Source: Tenacibaculum sp. SZ-18 (GTDB lineage Bacteria; Bacteroidota; Bacteroidia; Flavobacteriales; Flavobacteriaceae). From it: 64,000 bases of DNA. A program made the position numbers and the translations under genes. Shown here piece by piece: positions 16,957 through 24,972 of this stretch. The DNA is taken from contig NZ_CP019335.1 of NCBI RefSeq assembly GCF_002813915.1, positions 3,207,777 to 3,271,776 of the forward strand. Reading direction: 5' to 3'. Position 1 is the stretch's first letter; every line of letters begins with the position of its first letter. The notes beneath the pieces were generated by a model. The model saw only the letters and a program-made list of their open reading frames with translations. It did not search any database and was not told the DNA's origin.

Positions 16957-17046
16957 ATTTATATATTAAATATTCTTTTTTCCATTGATGAAAAAAGAAT
17001 CAAAAAAATCTAGTCTTGTGAACTCTTCACTCAAAAACTATCATTC

Positions 17047-17150
17047 CGCGTTAGGGATTGAAGCATTTGTTGGAGCTCCTCTGCAATTGCTAATCAAAAC
17101 AATTGCAGAGAGCGACTGCTAAAAGCCCGACCCGTAGGGTAACGCCCAAA
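17047..17150. repeat. intergenic repeat with internal hairpin and GCGTTAGGG/AACGCCC ends
   Basis: Starts GCGTTAGGGATTGAAGCATT, contains a perfect 11-bp inverted repeat CTCTGCAATTG/CAATTGCAGAG (17079-17110), and ends AAGCCCGACCCGTAGGGTAACGCCC-like (shown only as AGCCCGACCC and GTAACGCCC). This is a characteristic dispersed element of flavobacterial genomes. Together with copy 2 it fills the gap between rtcB and its downstream partner genes. Confidence 0.7.
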
Positions 17151-17250
17151 CTGTTCTCGATACTCCCGACATTTCGGGATTCTACATTTCTTTTCGAAAA
17201 ATCACTCGAACTGACATTGTTCACAGTTTACTGATAACTATTCCCTGAGA

Positions 17251-18642
17251 TTACTTATCCATTCTCACGATTTTCGGTGTAAATGTTCCAACGACATCAA
17301 CTAATTCTTGTTGATTTCCCATTACTTTTTTAATGTTTTTATACGCCATTGGTGCTTCATCAATTCCTCCACCGATTAAACTAACATCATTCATTTTTAA
17401 TTGATGTTTGATATCGCTTTTTGTAAATTTCTCTTTACATTTTCTTCGAGAATGTTTTCTTCCTGCTCCGTGAGATGCTGATTGTAAACTATCTGAATTA
17501 CCTTTACCACGAACAATGTATCCTGGTGCTGTCATAGATCCAGGAATAATTCCTAAAACTCCTTTTCCTGCTGGTGTTGCTCCTTTTCTATGAACAATTC
17601 TTTCTATCCCATCTACTTGTTCTTTCCAAGCAAAATTGTGATGATTTTCGATCATAGTCAATGGTTTTACACCTAATAACTTGGTAATTCGTTTATGAAT
17701 ATTATCATGACATGCTTTTGCATAATCTCCCGCTAAATTCATAGCCAACCAATATTCTTGTCCGTCGTGCGTATTTAAATCTAACCACGCTAAATGTTGT
17801 ACATTTTTTGGTAACGGACATTGCTTTGTTGCTAAATAGGTATAATGTTTTGCTATGTTAGCTCCCAATCCTCTTGATCCGCTATGTGTTAGCAATCCCA
17901 CATATTCACCAACTGGAACATTGAATTCATTATTCTCATCTACAATGTTTACAATTCCAAACTCTACAAAGTGATTTCCACCTCCAGAAGTTCCTAATTG
18001 GTTATAGGCCTTTGTTTTTAATCGTTTAACCAAAGGAATATCTTGAAACTCTTTTCGTTCAAAAATTTCATGATCTTGTTTTTTATCATGCGTTTCATAC
18101 ATTCCAAACTTGGTGTGATCTTTTAAAATATTTTCCATTTGATGTTGCTTCCCTTTTAAATATGAAGCTTTCATTGGAAAAATACTTAATGCCATTCTAC
18201 AACCAATGTCCAATCCTACACCGTAAGGAATTACAGCATTCTCTGTAGCTAAAACACCTCCTATGGGCAAACCGTAACCCGAATGTGCATCTGGCATTAA
18301 TGCGCCTTGCACCGCTATTGGTAATTTTAATGCATCGTACAATTGATACTTCGCTTGATCGTCAATTTCGTTTTCCCCATAAATTGAAAATGGTGCTCTT
18401 GTATTACGTAATTGATGCATTCTCACTTCTACTGGTTTTGTTAACCCTTCTGCAACTTTCCCCCAAATCGCATTTCCTTGATATTTTTCTGGATGAAGCA
18501 ATACGTCTTTTGCTTCTTCTAAAATGCGATTTTTCTTTTCCTTTTTTCTATATCGGTTAATTTGCCCTAAGGCGATGTTTATGCTATTATTCTTTGGAAA
18601 TCCTAAATTGATTAGGTCTTTTCCTTTTAATTTTTTTCCCAT
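17251..18642 (-). CDS. rtcB: RNA ligase RtcB (RtcB2 type)
   Basis: 463 aa, close to the family length. It seals RNA 2',3'-cyclic or 3'-phosphate ends to 5'-OH with GTP and Mn2+. Visible motifs are MPDAHSG (metal ligand D118), DIGCRM (C148), GGGNHFVEFG (H224), THSGSRG (H253), NHHNFAW (H334/H335) and SHGAGRKHSR with the guanylylated H391. The partnership with prfH (15591-16283) indicates the ribosome-repair branch, resealing 16S rRNA cut in the decoding centre. pcfJ-like lies 57 bp upstream. Dispersed repeats have inserted between rtcB and its downstream genes. Confidence 0.93.
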   Translation of the reverse strand: MGKKLKGKDLINLGFPKNNSINIALGQINRYRKKEKKNRILEEAKDVLLHPEKYQGNAIWGKVAEGLTKPVEVRMHQLRNTRAPFSIYGENEIDDQAKYQLYDALKLPIAVQGALMPDAHSGYGLPIGGVLATENAVIPYGVGLDIGCRMALSIFPMKASYLKGKQHQMENILKDHTKFGMYETHDKKQDHEIFERKEFQDIPLVKRLKTKAYNQLGTSGGGNHFVEFGIVNIVDENNEFNVPVGEYVGLLTHSGSRGLGANIAKHYTYLATKQCPLPKNVQHLAWLDLNTHDGQEYWLAMNLAGDYAKACHDNIHKRITKLLGVKPLTMIENHHNFAWKEQVDGIERIVHRKGATPAGKGVLGIIPGSMTAPGYIVRGKGNSDSLQSASHGAGRKHSRRKCKEKFTKSDIKHQLKMNDVSLIGGGIDEAPMAYKNIKKVMGNQQELVDVVGTFTPKIVRMDK

Positions 18643-18699
18643 TATTTCTAATCTTTTCTGTTGAAGAGAAGATGAATATTATTTTCATCATCTTCTCCT

Positions 18700-20073
18700 T
18701 TATCTGCTGAACAGTATTACCTTAAAAATGAAATACAAAATCCAAAAGACTGCTCTTATCACTTCACCTGTATCATAATCATTAGAACTTGGAACATGTA
18801 CTACTCTATTATTACCTTCTCCTGCAACGTTTGCCTGTACTTGATAGGTTTCATATGAAACAGCTTTTGGCATTTTAATTTTTGCATTTGTCATCCATAA
18901 ATCAATTAGTTCTGCAGATTTCTTATCTGGCTCTTCATTGTACTTTGCTTGAGCTTGCAAGATTTCTCTTTCGGGTAATCCTACTTCAATGGTTACCATA
19001 CGTTTCATTGGTTCGCCTTCAACTTGACGTTGTAATGAAAAGATTGTACATGCTTTATCTTTACAATCGTCATCATATTCAGCAACACAGTGATGCATTT
19101 CATTTCCTTCTTCGTAGAGATCAACTGAGTTCAATAATTCAACTGTCTTATAAACTACTTTTTTACCTTCCTCAACTTCCTCTACATATAAAGGTTTTAT
19201 TCCTGATGGTTTCCAAGTCAATACCTCACCTATTTCAGCTTTGTATACATTTCTATGCCACTCTCTGGTTTGATTTACTAGTGCATTTAGCGTTCTACTT
19301 TTCATTGAAAATGACTGATCTTCTCGATATTTATATGCCAAATAATCGATTATTTGATCTATTTCATTTTTAACTAATCCTTTTTGTTTTGCAAAAAACT
19401 GAACTACTGTTACCCAAAATTCCTCTTCACTTTCTCTTATTATTGAAAGTCTTGAAAAACCTATTACTTTGGCTATTTCTACTGAAGCTCCAAACCCGAG
19501 TGCTTGCGCATATCGTAGTGCTTGGTTTGCTTCAAAAAAAGCTGGAGCATTCCTAAATTCGTGAGCCATTTTACTTGTTAATTGTACTGGCATTTGTGAT
19601 AATTCTTTAATGCTTTTCCCTCTACCAATTTGTATATACCAAAGCATGTATTTTTTATCACTTCTAAAGAATGAACTCTCCAAAAAAGCTGGTGTTTCAT
19701 AAATTACAAAACAGTGCTTAATTAATGATTTCAACTGTTCCTCTTTTTCAAAACCTTCTTGCTTCCAGTCTTCTATGTTTCTCACTATTTTATTTCCGAA
19801 AGAACTCATTTTATGAACTACTTCTACACTGTTATAATCTCTTAGTATTGCGTAACACTTTTGATTATATAAATGAATTAATAGTCTTTTAAAAGTCTCT
19901 CTTTTCCAGGTATAGCGCTTCTTACTAGTTTTTCCAAAAAACTCAAGAAGCATCGTCTCAATAGTTCTTTTGTAACGTGTTGGTTTATTCTTTTCTCTAT
20001 CAATTTTTTCAACAAGTTGAATAAAACTACTTTGACGGTTCTCTACATTTTGTGTTTTCCAATTCATTTTCAT
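18700..20073 (-). CDS. PcfJ-like domain protein
   Basis: 457 aa. The C-terminal third has the PcfJ signature: EEGNEMHHCVAEY (HHC at 327-329), then ACTIFSLQRQ, MVTIEV and EILQAQAKYNE. The N-terminal part is helical and Trp/Lys-rich. A hydrophobic segment closes the protein (VFWILYFIFKVILF), suggesting membrane attachment. PcfJ-like proteins are known from mobile elements and have unknown biochemical function. Placement 57 bp upstream of rtcB suggests a role in the ribosome-repair block. No promoter is obvious in its immediate leader, which contains an 8-bp inverted repeat at 20184-20218. Confidence 0.75.
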   Translation of the reverse strand: MKMNWKTQNVENRQSSFIQLVEKIDREKNKPTRYKRTIETMLLEFFGKTSKKRYTWKRETFKRLLIHLYNQKCYAILRDYNSVEVVHKMSSFGNKIVRNIEDWKQEGFEKEEQLKSLIKHCFVIYETPAFLESSFFRSDKKYMLWYIQIGRGKSIKELSQMPVQLTSKMAHEFRNAPAFFEANQALRYAQALGFGASVEIAKVIGFSRLSIIRESEEEFWVTVVQFFAKQKGLVKNEIDQIIDYLAYKYREDQSFSMKSRTLNALVNQTREWHRNVYKAEIGEVLTWKPSGIKPLYVEEVEEGKKVVYKTVELLNSVDLYEEGNEMHHCVAEYDDDCKDKACTIFSLQRQVEGEPMKRMVTIEVGLPEREILQAQAKYNEEPDKKSAELIDLWMTNAKIKMPKAVSYETYQVQANVAGEGNNRVVHVPSSNDYDTGEVIRAVFWILYFIFKVILFSR

Positions 20074-20183
20074 TTTTAAAGTTCTTTACTAGATTATTGT
20101 CTATGTAAAGCCACTTAATTTCTAAGCCAATACATGTTGATTTTTGCATTAGAGATTAATTTTGGCAAATACTTCTTCATTCA

Positions 20184-20218
20184 GAAAACTCACGATAATT
20201 AATTTTTTGAGAGTTTTC
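20184..20218 (-). promoter_or_regulatory. inverted repeat upstream of the pcfJ-like gene
   Basis: GAAAACTC (20184-20191) and GAGTTTTC (20211-20218) are separated by 19 AT-rich bases. It could be an operator or leader hairpin. No other evidence. Confidence 0.3.
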
Positions 20219-20301
20219 CGCAGATCAATTCTTCCTAAAAAGGGTGCTGTCGAATCTTTTGTGCTTCGAAATTTTGCTTAAACTACTTTTGGAAAAGGCA
20301 T

Positions 20302-20334
20302 AAAAAAAATCCGAAACTTTAATTTGGCTTCGGA
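20302..20334 (-). terminator. rho-independent terminator after the 27-aa ORF
   Basis: On the minus strand, stem TCCGAA/TTCGGA (20334-20310) is followed by eight T residues (20309-20302). It ends the small transcription unit that begins near 20480. Confidence 0.75.
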
Positions 20335-20359
20335 CTATTCATATAATTAGATTGGAATT

Positions 20360-20443
20360 CTATTTATTACTGAAGTCACGAAGCGAGTATACTAAAGAAC
20401 CTAGTTCTGTTGTAATACTTTGTTTTACTGTTTTAATAAACAT
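20360..20443 (-). CDS. candidate 27-aa small protein in its own transcription unit
   Basis: 27 codons starting ATG TTT ATT AAA and ending in ...YSLRDFSNK then TAG. The product would be soluble and mildly basic (MFIKTVKQS, ELGSLVYSLRDF). A promoter box (20486-20493, with TTTG at 20514-20517) lies about 37 nt upstream and a strong terminator 26 nt downstream. The unit therefore looks like a self-contained mini-gene rather than a leader of the pcfJ-like gene. I do not recognise a family, and an untranslated small RNA is the alternative. Confidence 0.45.
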   Translation of the reverse strand: MFIKTVKQSITTELGSLVYSLRDFSNK

Positions 20444-20485
20444 ATGTACTTCGTTTTAAAATTGTTTTGTTGCATAATTGCGATG

Positions 20486-20517
20486 CAAAGATGTGAGGCT
20501 TTTTTGAATTACGCAAA
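20486..20517 (-). promoter_or_regulatory. promoter of the 27-aa ORF unit
   Basis: Minus strand: TTTG (20517-20514), 20 nt, then CATCTTTG (20493-20486), one mismatch from the TAnnTTTG -7 box. Spacing fits Bacteroidetes sigma-ABfr promoters. Confidence 0.55.
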
Positions 20518-20671
20518 TCTTTTTTGAATTTATTTTACTGAAAATCAATTAGTTGTGTTGATTTTGAGACATGGAATTCCTGTCCGAATTTCTTCAGATA
20601 ACTAATCTACTGATGCAGAACTATGTAGTACTTCACAGGATGTTTTCAATAGCTTGAAAATTTTTCATAAA

Positions 20672-20705
20672 AAAAGCGTCCAAATTTTACAACTTGGACG
20701 CTTTT
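20672..20705. terminator. bidirectional terminator at the end of the ligase/kinase operon
   Basis: AAAAGCGTCCAA (20672-20683) pairs with TTGGACGCTTTT (20694-20705), loop 10 nt. T-runs lie on both strands. On the minus strand it ends both the operon whose last gene is at 20911 and the 20-aa ORF unit. Confidence 0.8.
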
Positions 20706-20728
20706 AAGTGATTTTATACTACAATAAC

Positions 20729-20791
20729 CTATTTGTAACACCATAGAAATCGCTTTTGGGCGTCCATTATGTAATCAAATTGCATTGTCAT
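20729..20791 (-). CDS. candidate 20-aa peptide, start and stop inside one stem
   Basis: 20 codons (MTMQFDYIMDAQKR..., aromatic-rich) ending in TAG. The sequence ATAACCTAT around the start codon (20798-20790) is complementary to ATAGGTTAT around the stop (20732-20724). In the RNA a 9-bp stem would therefore hide the initiation codon. A CATATTTG box (20837-20830) upstream and the terminator at 20672-20705 downstream bracket it. Peptide or structured sRNA cannot be decided from sequence. Confidence 0.35.
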   Translation of the reverse strand: MTMQFDYIMDAQKRFLWCYK

Positions 20792-20910
20792 AGGTTATAT
20801 ATTTTATTATTTTATTACTTATTTGGAGGCAAATATGCCATTTTTATTTGATTAAAGTCCTTAGATTGATTTTAAATTATGTTCTGACTCTACATCAGTT
20901 ACTACTTATT

Positions 20911-21687
20911 TCACTCTATACTAAAACATTCTTGAAGCATTTTATATAGGTCTGGATGTTTACGTTGTAATAATTTTGGACGCTCGAAAAAATACTCAGA
21001 AGCCACTGCAAAAAATTCCTCTTTAGAAGTTCCTCCATAATTTCTAATATCAGAATCATCGTTATTAATCGCCTCCATTTTATCATGAACAACGTCTAAC
21101 CATTGTAGTAGATTCTCGTTATCTATCAATGCTTTCGGAATTCCATCTATGTTTCCATCAAGCTTATCTAATAAATGAACAAATTCGTGAATTCCTGTAT
21201 TTCCTTTATCTGTTTTATTTAGAAAACCATGATGTAAGGCTCGTCGAGATAAAATCATTTTGTTTTCGAACATTCCATTTCCTACTAAACCACCAATAAT
21301 TTTGTTTTCAGATTTAGCAGCAAACTCCAAATTCTCGTTAAAATAATCTGGATAAATAATAACAGTTTTCAAATTTGGATACATCCAATTATTAAAACCA
21401 AAAACGGGTATGATTGCACTTGCAGCGACTAAAAGAATATCTAAATCTTCCAATTCAAAATCTACAGCAACAATTTCAACACTATTTAAAAAAGATTGGA
21501 TTCTCTTTTTAAAATGCAATCGTTGTTGAGTATCTAACTTTTGATAAAAGAATACGTTTTCCTCTAGAATTGTATACCAATGTTCTTGGATTTCTATTCT
21601 ATTTTCTGGTACTATTTTTTCGTTCTCCTTCTTCTGAGAACTATAAATTATAAGTAATACTATAACGGTAATGATAATGTAGATCAT
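20911..21687 (-). CDS. M90-family (MtfA-like) zinc metallopeptidase
   Basis: 258 aa. One N-terminal transmembrane helix (residues about 2-16), then a soluble domain with FLNSVEIVAVDFELEDLDILLVAASA, VFGFNNW and the zinc motif HEFVHLLDKLDG (H167, E168, H171). The third ligand is probably in the NYGGTSKEEFFAVASEYFFE segment. MtfA is a cytosolic peptidase in E. coli; this one is membrane-anchored. It is the last gene of the ligase/kinase operon, 26 bp after its neighbour. Whether it takes part in RNA repair or only shares the transcript is unknown. Confidence 0.85.
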   Translation of the reverse strand: MIYIIITVIVLLIIYSSQKKENEKIVPENRIEIQEHWYTILEENVFFYQKLDTQQRLHFKKRIQSFLNSVEIVAVDFELEDLDILLVAASAIIPVFGFNNWMYPNLKTVIIYPDYFNENLEFAAKSENKIIGGLVGNGMFENKMILSRRALHHGFLNKTDKGNTGIHEFVHLLDKLDGNIDGIPKALIDNENLLQWLDVVHDKMEAINNDDSDIRNYGGTSKEEFFAVASEYFFERPKLLQRKHPDLYKMLQECFSIE

Positions 21688-21712
21688 TATATTTTTTCTT
21701 TTGTTTTTTGAT

Positions 21713-22399
21713 TCATTTTAAGTCTCTTTCGTTAAGTAGAATTGTGTAAGCAATTGAAATTCTATTAGCATCAATTTTATCTTTGGTTTTTAGGAATAAA
21801 GCTTCTAACTTATTTAATATGAAATCGCTGGAAATCCATTTTTCAAATAACGTTTTTTTAAAATCCAATAATAGTAAATCTGAAATTCCTAATTTATAAT
21901 CTACAAAAAAGCTCAGATGACTTTCAGATAAATTTTCCTTCCAAATATTAAATGTTCTTTTTTCTCCAAGATATTTTATCGATAAATTAATTACATCAGA
22001 TAGTTCAAAAGAATTAGAATTATTCTTTAAATAAAAAATAAATAAGCTTTCAAAGAAAACCTCAACTGCTGATACTTCATTTTCTTGCCAAGATTTCCAA
22101 TTCGCATACTCTAACTTTTCGAAAATAACAAAATCAGAAAGCACATCATAGTCTAGAGTCAATTCTAAAATCCTAGGCAAAAAATGTTTGTAATCATTTA
22201 CATCTCCATAAGTTGTTATTGCAGATGTCATAAAATGATTGATATCACCTTTTCTTAGCTCTCTAAATGGTTTTGATAATAATTGTTTAATTTCTTCATT
22301 TGTCACACAACAATTACAACTTCTTTCTCTCAAATTTCCTTCTACATGATAGATACTGAAAACAGTATATAGATTATCGATTGATTTCTTTAGTCTCAT
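21713..22399 (-). CDS. conserved-looking protein with CNCC motif, unknown function
   Basis: 228 aa, mostly helical. Near the N-terminus ERSCNCCVTNEEIKQLL holds a C-x-C-C cluster that could bind a metal. The rest contains FRELRKGDINHFMTSAITTYGDV and ends Lys-rich. I do not recognise the family. It lies 10 bp after the small ORF upstream and 25 bp before the peptidase gene, in one operon with the RNA ligase and polynucleotide kinase. Confidence 0.75.
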   Translation of the reverse strand: MRLKKSIDNLYTVFSIYHVEGNLRERSCNCCVTNEEIKQLLSKPFRELRKGDINHFMTSAITTYGDVNDYKHFLPRILELTLDYDVLSDFVIFEKLEYANWKSWQENEVSAVEVFFESLFIFYLKNNSNSFELSDVINLSIKYLGEKRTFNIWKENLSESHLSFFVDYKLGISDLLLLDFKKTLFEKWISSDFILNKLEALFLKTKDKIDANRISIAYTILLNERDLK

Positions 22400-22409
22400 A
22401 GTTTCTTTT

Positions 22410-22610
22410 TTATCTAAGTCCTAATACTCCCTTGAAAAAATCCAGAATTCTTTCGAACATATCTCTTTCTTTTTCACTAGAACTAGAACTACTTAACATC
22501 GCACTGCTCCTTTTTAGCTTTTCAGTTTTTCCAGGATAAAAGACTGATATTGGTTCTTTGTTTAGTACTTCATTTAAAAATCTATTCCAATTACCTTCAT
22601 AACTGTACAT
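22410..22610 (-). CDS. small protein of unknown function
   Basis: 66 aa from ATG 22610; a start at 22640 would overlap the previous gene by 44 bp. It is basic at the centre with a run of serines (SSSSSSEKERD) before a short amphipathic end (FERILDFFKGVLGLR). It overlaps the stop of the 158-aa gene by 14 bp, so it is probably translationally coupled. No family recognised. Confidence 0.55.
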   Translation of the reverse strand: MYSYEGNWNRFLNEVLNKEPISVFYPGKTEKLKRSSAMLSSSSSSEKERDMFERILDFFKGVLGLR

Positions 22611-23073
22611 TTTTAAATAAGTCCAAAACTTTAAATACATCTTTTGTTGTATTACTTATGATATCCTCTTCTTCAGAAAAGTGATAACCAATTTCTAATA
22701 GACCTCCTCTTGCATTATAAATATAAAAGTTATACAAAATATCATAGTCGAAATCATGTTCAGAGTATAGACTAGACAGTTCATTTAAAGAATTTAAAAT
22801 TACTCCTGTATTTTTGGTTTCACTAATTTTTAAACATAGATTATAAATCTGATAACTAAGTAATTCTTCCTTCGGAAAGGAATCTAAAATTAAATTCTCT
22901 AAATCTTTCTTCCAGCGTTCAGATTTATAATTAATTTCAATAAAATCAAAAAGAATAGACTTACTGTCTAACTCATTATCTTCTACAAATTGATATAAAT
23001 ACCTCTCAAAAGAATCTACATCAATTTTATCAATTAAAAGCTCAAATGCTTTTTGTTTTAATTCTTGATTCAT
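22597..23073 (-). CDS. helical protein of unknown function
   Basis: 158 aa, acidic and helical (KAFELLIDKIDVDSFERYLYQ, LYSEHDFDYDILYNFYIYNARGG). The segment NARGGLLEIGYHF is the most distinctive. It starts 2 bp after the stop of the nucleotidyltransferase gene at 23076-24131 and overlaps the next small gene, so it is firmly in this operon. It may be an immunity-like or adaptor protein, but nothing in the sequence shows this. Confidence 0.65.
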   Translation of the reverse strand: MNQELKQKAFELLIDKIDVDSFERYLYQFVEDNELDSKSILFDFIEINYKSERWKKDLENLILDSFPKEELLSYQIYNLCLKISETKNTGVILNSLNELSSLYSEHDFDYDILYNFYIYNARGGLLEIGYHFSEEEDIISNTTKDVFKVLDLFKNVQL

Positions 23074-23075
23074 TG

Positions 23076-24131
23076 CTAATTTTCTTGATAAAAACTGCTT
23101 CTCAGATTTAGTAATAGATAATTCACAGTTTTTATATCTGGTCGATCTTGCAAGTCAGAATTTAGATAAATTTCTTCTAACTCTGTCTTTAAAACTTCTG
23201 CCTTTTCTACTAACTCTTCATATTCAAAATCAGCATTTTTTATTGCTAACAAATAATCTCTATCTTTTCTTTCAACTTGAATTGTTTTGGTTTCACCTAT
23301 TTCTTTAGCCATAAGTAATAAGCGAAAAGTATGCATCATATTTTTTGCATCGTAATTCTTATCGTGAGAAATATTACTCTTATATCTGTCTTCATTTCTT
23401 TTAGAAACCCAATCCCAATACTCTTTATACTTCTTACAATATGTTGAATAACCCTCCATATTAAAATACAATAATCCTATTGACTCTTGATCTTTAGGAA
23501 TTGAACTTAAACAAACTTCATTTGCATTTTCTCTTGAAATTCCCTGGTAATTCAGGTTTTCATTATAAAACAGATTATAGCAATTTTTAATGTTTGGAAC
23601 TTTTGCCAAACCACAAAAGTCTTTATTCACATTAGAATTTTCTAAAAACATCTTCAACGATATTGATTCTTTTCCTTTATGAATAATACAAAAATCTTCA
23701 ACTGTTTTGCGTTCTTTTTCAACCGGATTTACAATTTTCTTGTTTAAGCCTCTTGCTTTTTTAATTTGAGTAAAAGCATAATTTGCAAATGTATTCTTAC
23801 AAAGTTTTGACAAAAATAAGTTCGACTTAATTTCATCAAAAATGACATGCTTTTTTAAAATACATCTCTCAGGAACATTCAGGAGTTCAAGTATATTCGG
23901 ATTATTTTTTAAACACAACTCTATGAACTTCTTTAACTCATAATAAACAATGTCATTAGTTTCATTATTTATTTGACCTACATAATCCAATGAATAAAAC
24001 TGATCTTTAGGTAAAACAAAAACTCCTCTAATATCCGTGTCGGAAGAAGGCGTATTTAATCCATATGCTCGGCTTCCACTGATACATTCAAAAATTATAT
24101 TATTTGATTTTTTTAATTCTTCAAGTGTCAT
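23076..24131 (-). CDS. RlaP-type nucleotidyltransferase (RNA-repair polymerase-beta family)
   Basis: 351 aa. N-terminal catalytic signature ISGSRAYGLNTPSSDTDIRGVF (G19-S20, metal-binding D31 and D33), followed by the helical DIVYYELKKFIELCLKNNPNILELLN segment typical of this family. A C-terminal region has HDKNYDAKNMMHTFRLLLMAKEI. The family (RNA ligase-associated polymerase-beta-like NTases) is thought to act on RNA ends next to ligases and kinases, as here. It is one of four NTase-fold genes in the operon. A dispersed repeat separates it from the next RlaP-like gene. Confidence 0.85.
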   Translation of the reverse strand: MTLEELKKSNNIIFECISGSRAYGLNTPSSDTDIRGVFVLPKDQFYSLDYVGQINNETNDIVYYELKKFIELCLKNNPNILELLNVPERCILKKHVIFDEIKSNLFLSKLCKNTFANYAFTQIKKARGLNKKIVNPVEKERKTVEDFCIIHKGKESISLKMFLENSNVNKDFCGLAKVPNIKNCYNLFYNENLNYQGISRENANEVCLSSIPKDQESIGLLYFNMEGYSTYCKKYKEYWDWVSKRNEDRYKSNISHDKNYDAKNMMHTFRLLLMAKEIGETKTIQVERKDRDYLLAIKNADFEYEELVEKAEVLKTELEEIYLNSDLQDRPDIKTVNYLLLNLRSSFYQEN

Positions 24132-24148
24132 AACTCCTTTTTTATTTT

Positions 24149-24221
24149 GTTCTACTGAAATGAAGCAATCTTTATATTCGATATGCAGATTGCTTCTGTC
24201 ATTTTTCGTTCAATATGACGT
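24149..24221. repeat. REP-like inverted-repeat element, copy 3 (shorter)
   Basis: Shares GAAATGAAGCAATC on one side and GATTGCTTCTGTC...CAATATGACG on the other with the copies at 15476 and 16858; the left terminus is degenerate. It sits exactly between two nucleotidyltransferase genes and touches the end of the 24221-24964 gene. Confidence 0.6.
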
Positions 24222-24964
24222 TAGATATACATCAAAAAGAAATTATTGAACTTTTCTTGATTCGCTTTTACATTGACTAATTTATCCTTCAGAGAATTAT
24301 TCTCTTTAATTATTCCTCTCACTACATCAATTAATTCAACACTTACCTTCTCTGTGCTCTTTTCAATACGTTTACTTTTCAATTCTATTAAATCATTTAT
24401 TTTCGAATGATAATCCTTTTCCAATAAAGAAAATAAATCTCTGAAGTAAACTGGTGGTATAGTATTATTTTTCAATATCCAGTTCGCACATAACGCAGTT
24501 CTTATTGTATAAAAATAACTCTTAAGTGTCATTTCTTCTGTTCCTAACGTTTCTTCAAAACCTTTATTCATAGAATGAAAATGGTGGAATCCTGCAATAG
24601 GGTTAAAATTGCTATTCGCTAAAGATTTCATTCCTTCTAAAAATTCAGAATTTGCTCTGTAGATTACAGGAGAAAATAACCAACCCGAAAAAGAAGCATT
24701 AGACTTTGCCAATAATTTTAATGCCTTTCTTACATCCCAACCTGATCCATCTAAATCATCTTCCGTCATAAATTCAATAGTATCTTTTTTATCCCAAAGA
24801 TTTAAATACCATTCTTTTTTATGTCTGTATACAAATCGTATATCATAATCCGAATCAGGAGAAGCAAAACCCCATGCTCTACTTCCCGATTCAACTGCAA
24901 ACAATATTTCTATATCATTCGCTCGTTCTATTTCTTTTAATTTTTCTAATATTTTTCTTTTCAT
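24221..24964 (-). CDS. second RlaP-type nucleotidyltransferase
   Basis: 247 aa. Signature ESGSRAWGFASPDSDYDIRFVY (G27-S28-R29, catalytic D39 and D41), then EFMTEDDLDGSGWDVRKALKLL, which is typical of the polymerase-beta-like family PF10127. A helical C-terminal half follows (SYFYTIRTALCANWILKN). Close in type to the gene at 23076-24131 but shorter by about 100 residues. Its last codons run into the dispersed repeat at 24149-24221, so its C-terminus may have been reshaped. Likely role: nucleotide transfer to damaged RNA ends (inference from family and neighbours). Confidence 0.87.
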   Translation of the reverse strand: MKRKILEKLKEIERANDIEILFAVESGSRAWGFASPDSDYDIRFVYRHKKEWYLNLWDKKDTIEFMTEDDLDGSGWDVRKALKLLAKSNASFSGWLFSPVIYRANSEFLEGMKSLANSNFNPIAGFHHFHSMNKGFEETLGTEEMTLKSYFYTIRTALCANWILKNNTIPPVYFRDLFSLLEKDYHSKINDLIELKSKRIEKSTEKVSVELIDVVRGIIKENNSLKDKLVNVKANQEKFNNFFLMYI

Positions 24965-24972
24965 CTTTGTTT

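Noticed and set aside
15476..17150. CRISPR array
   Set aside because: Repeats are few, palindromic and irregularly spaced, with no cas genes; they are dispersed hairpin elements.
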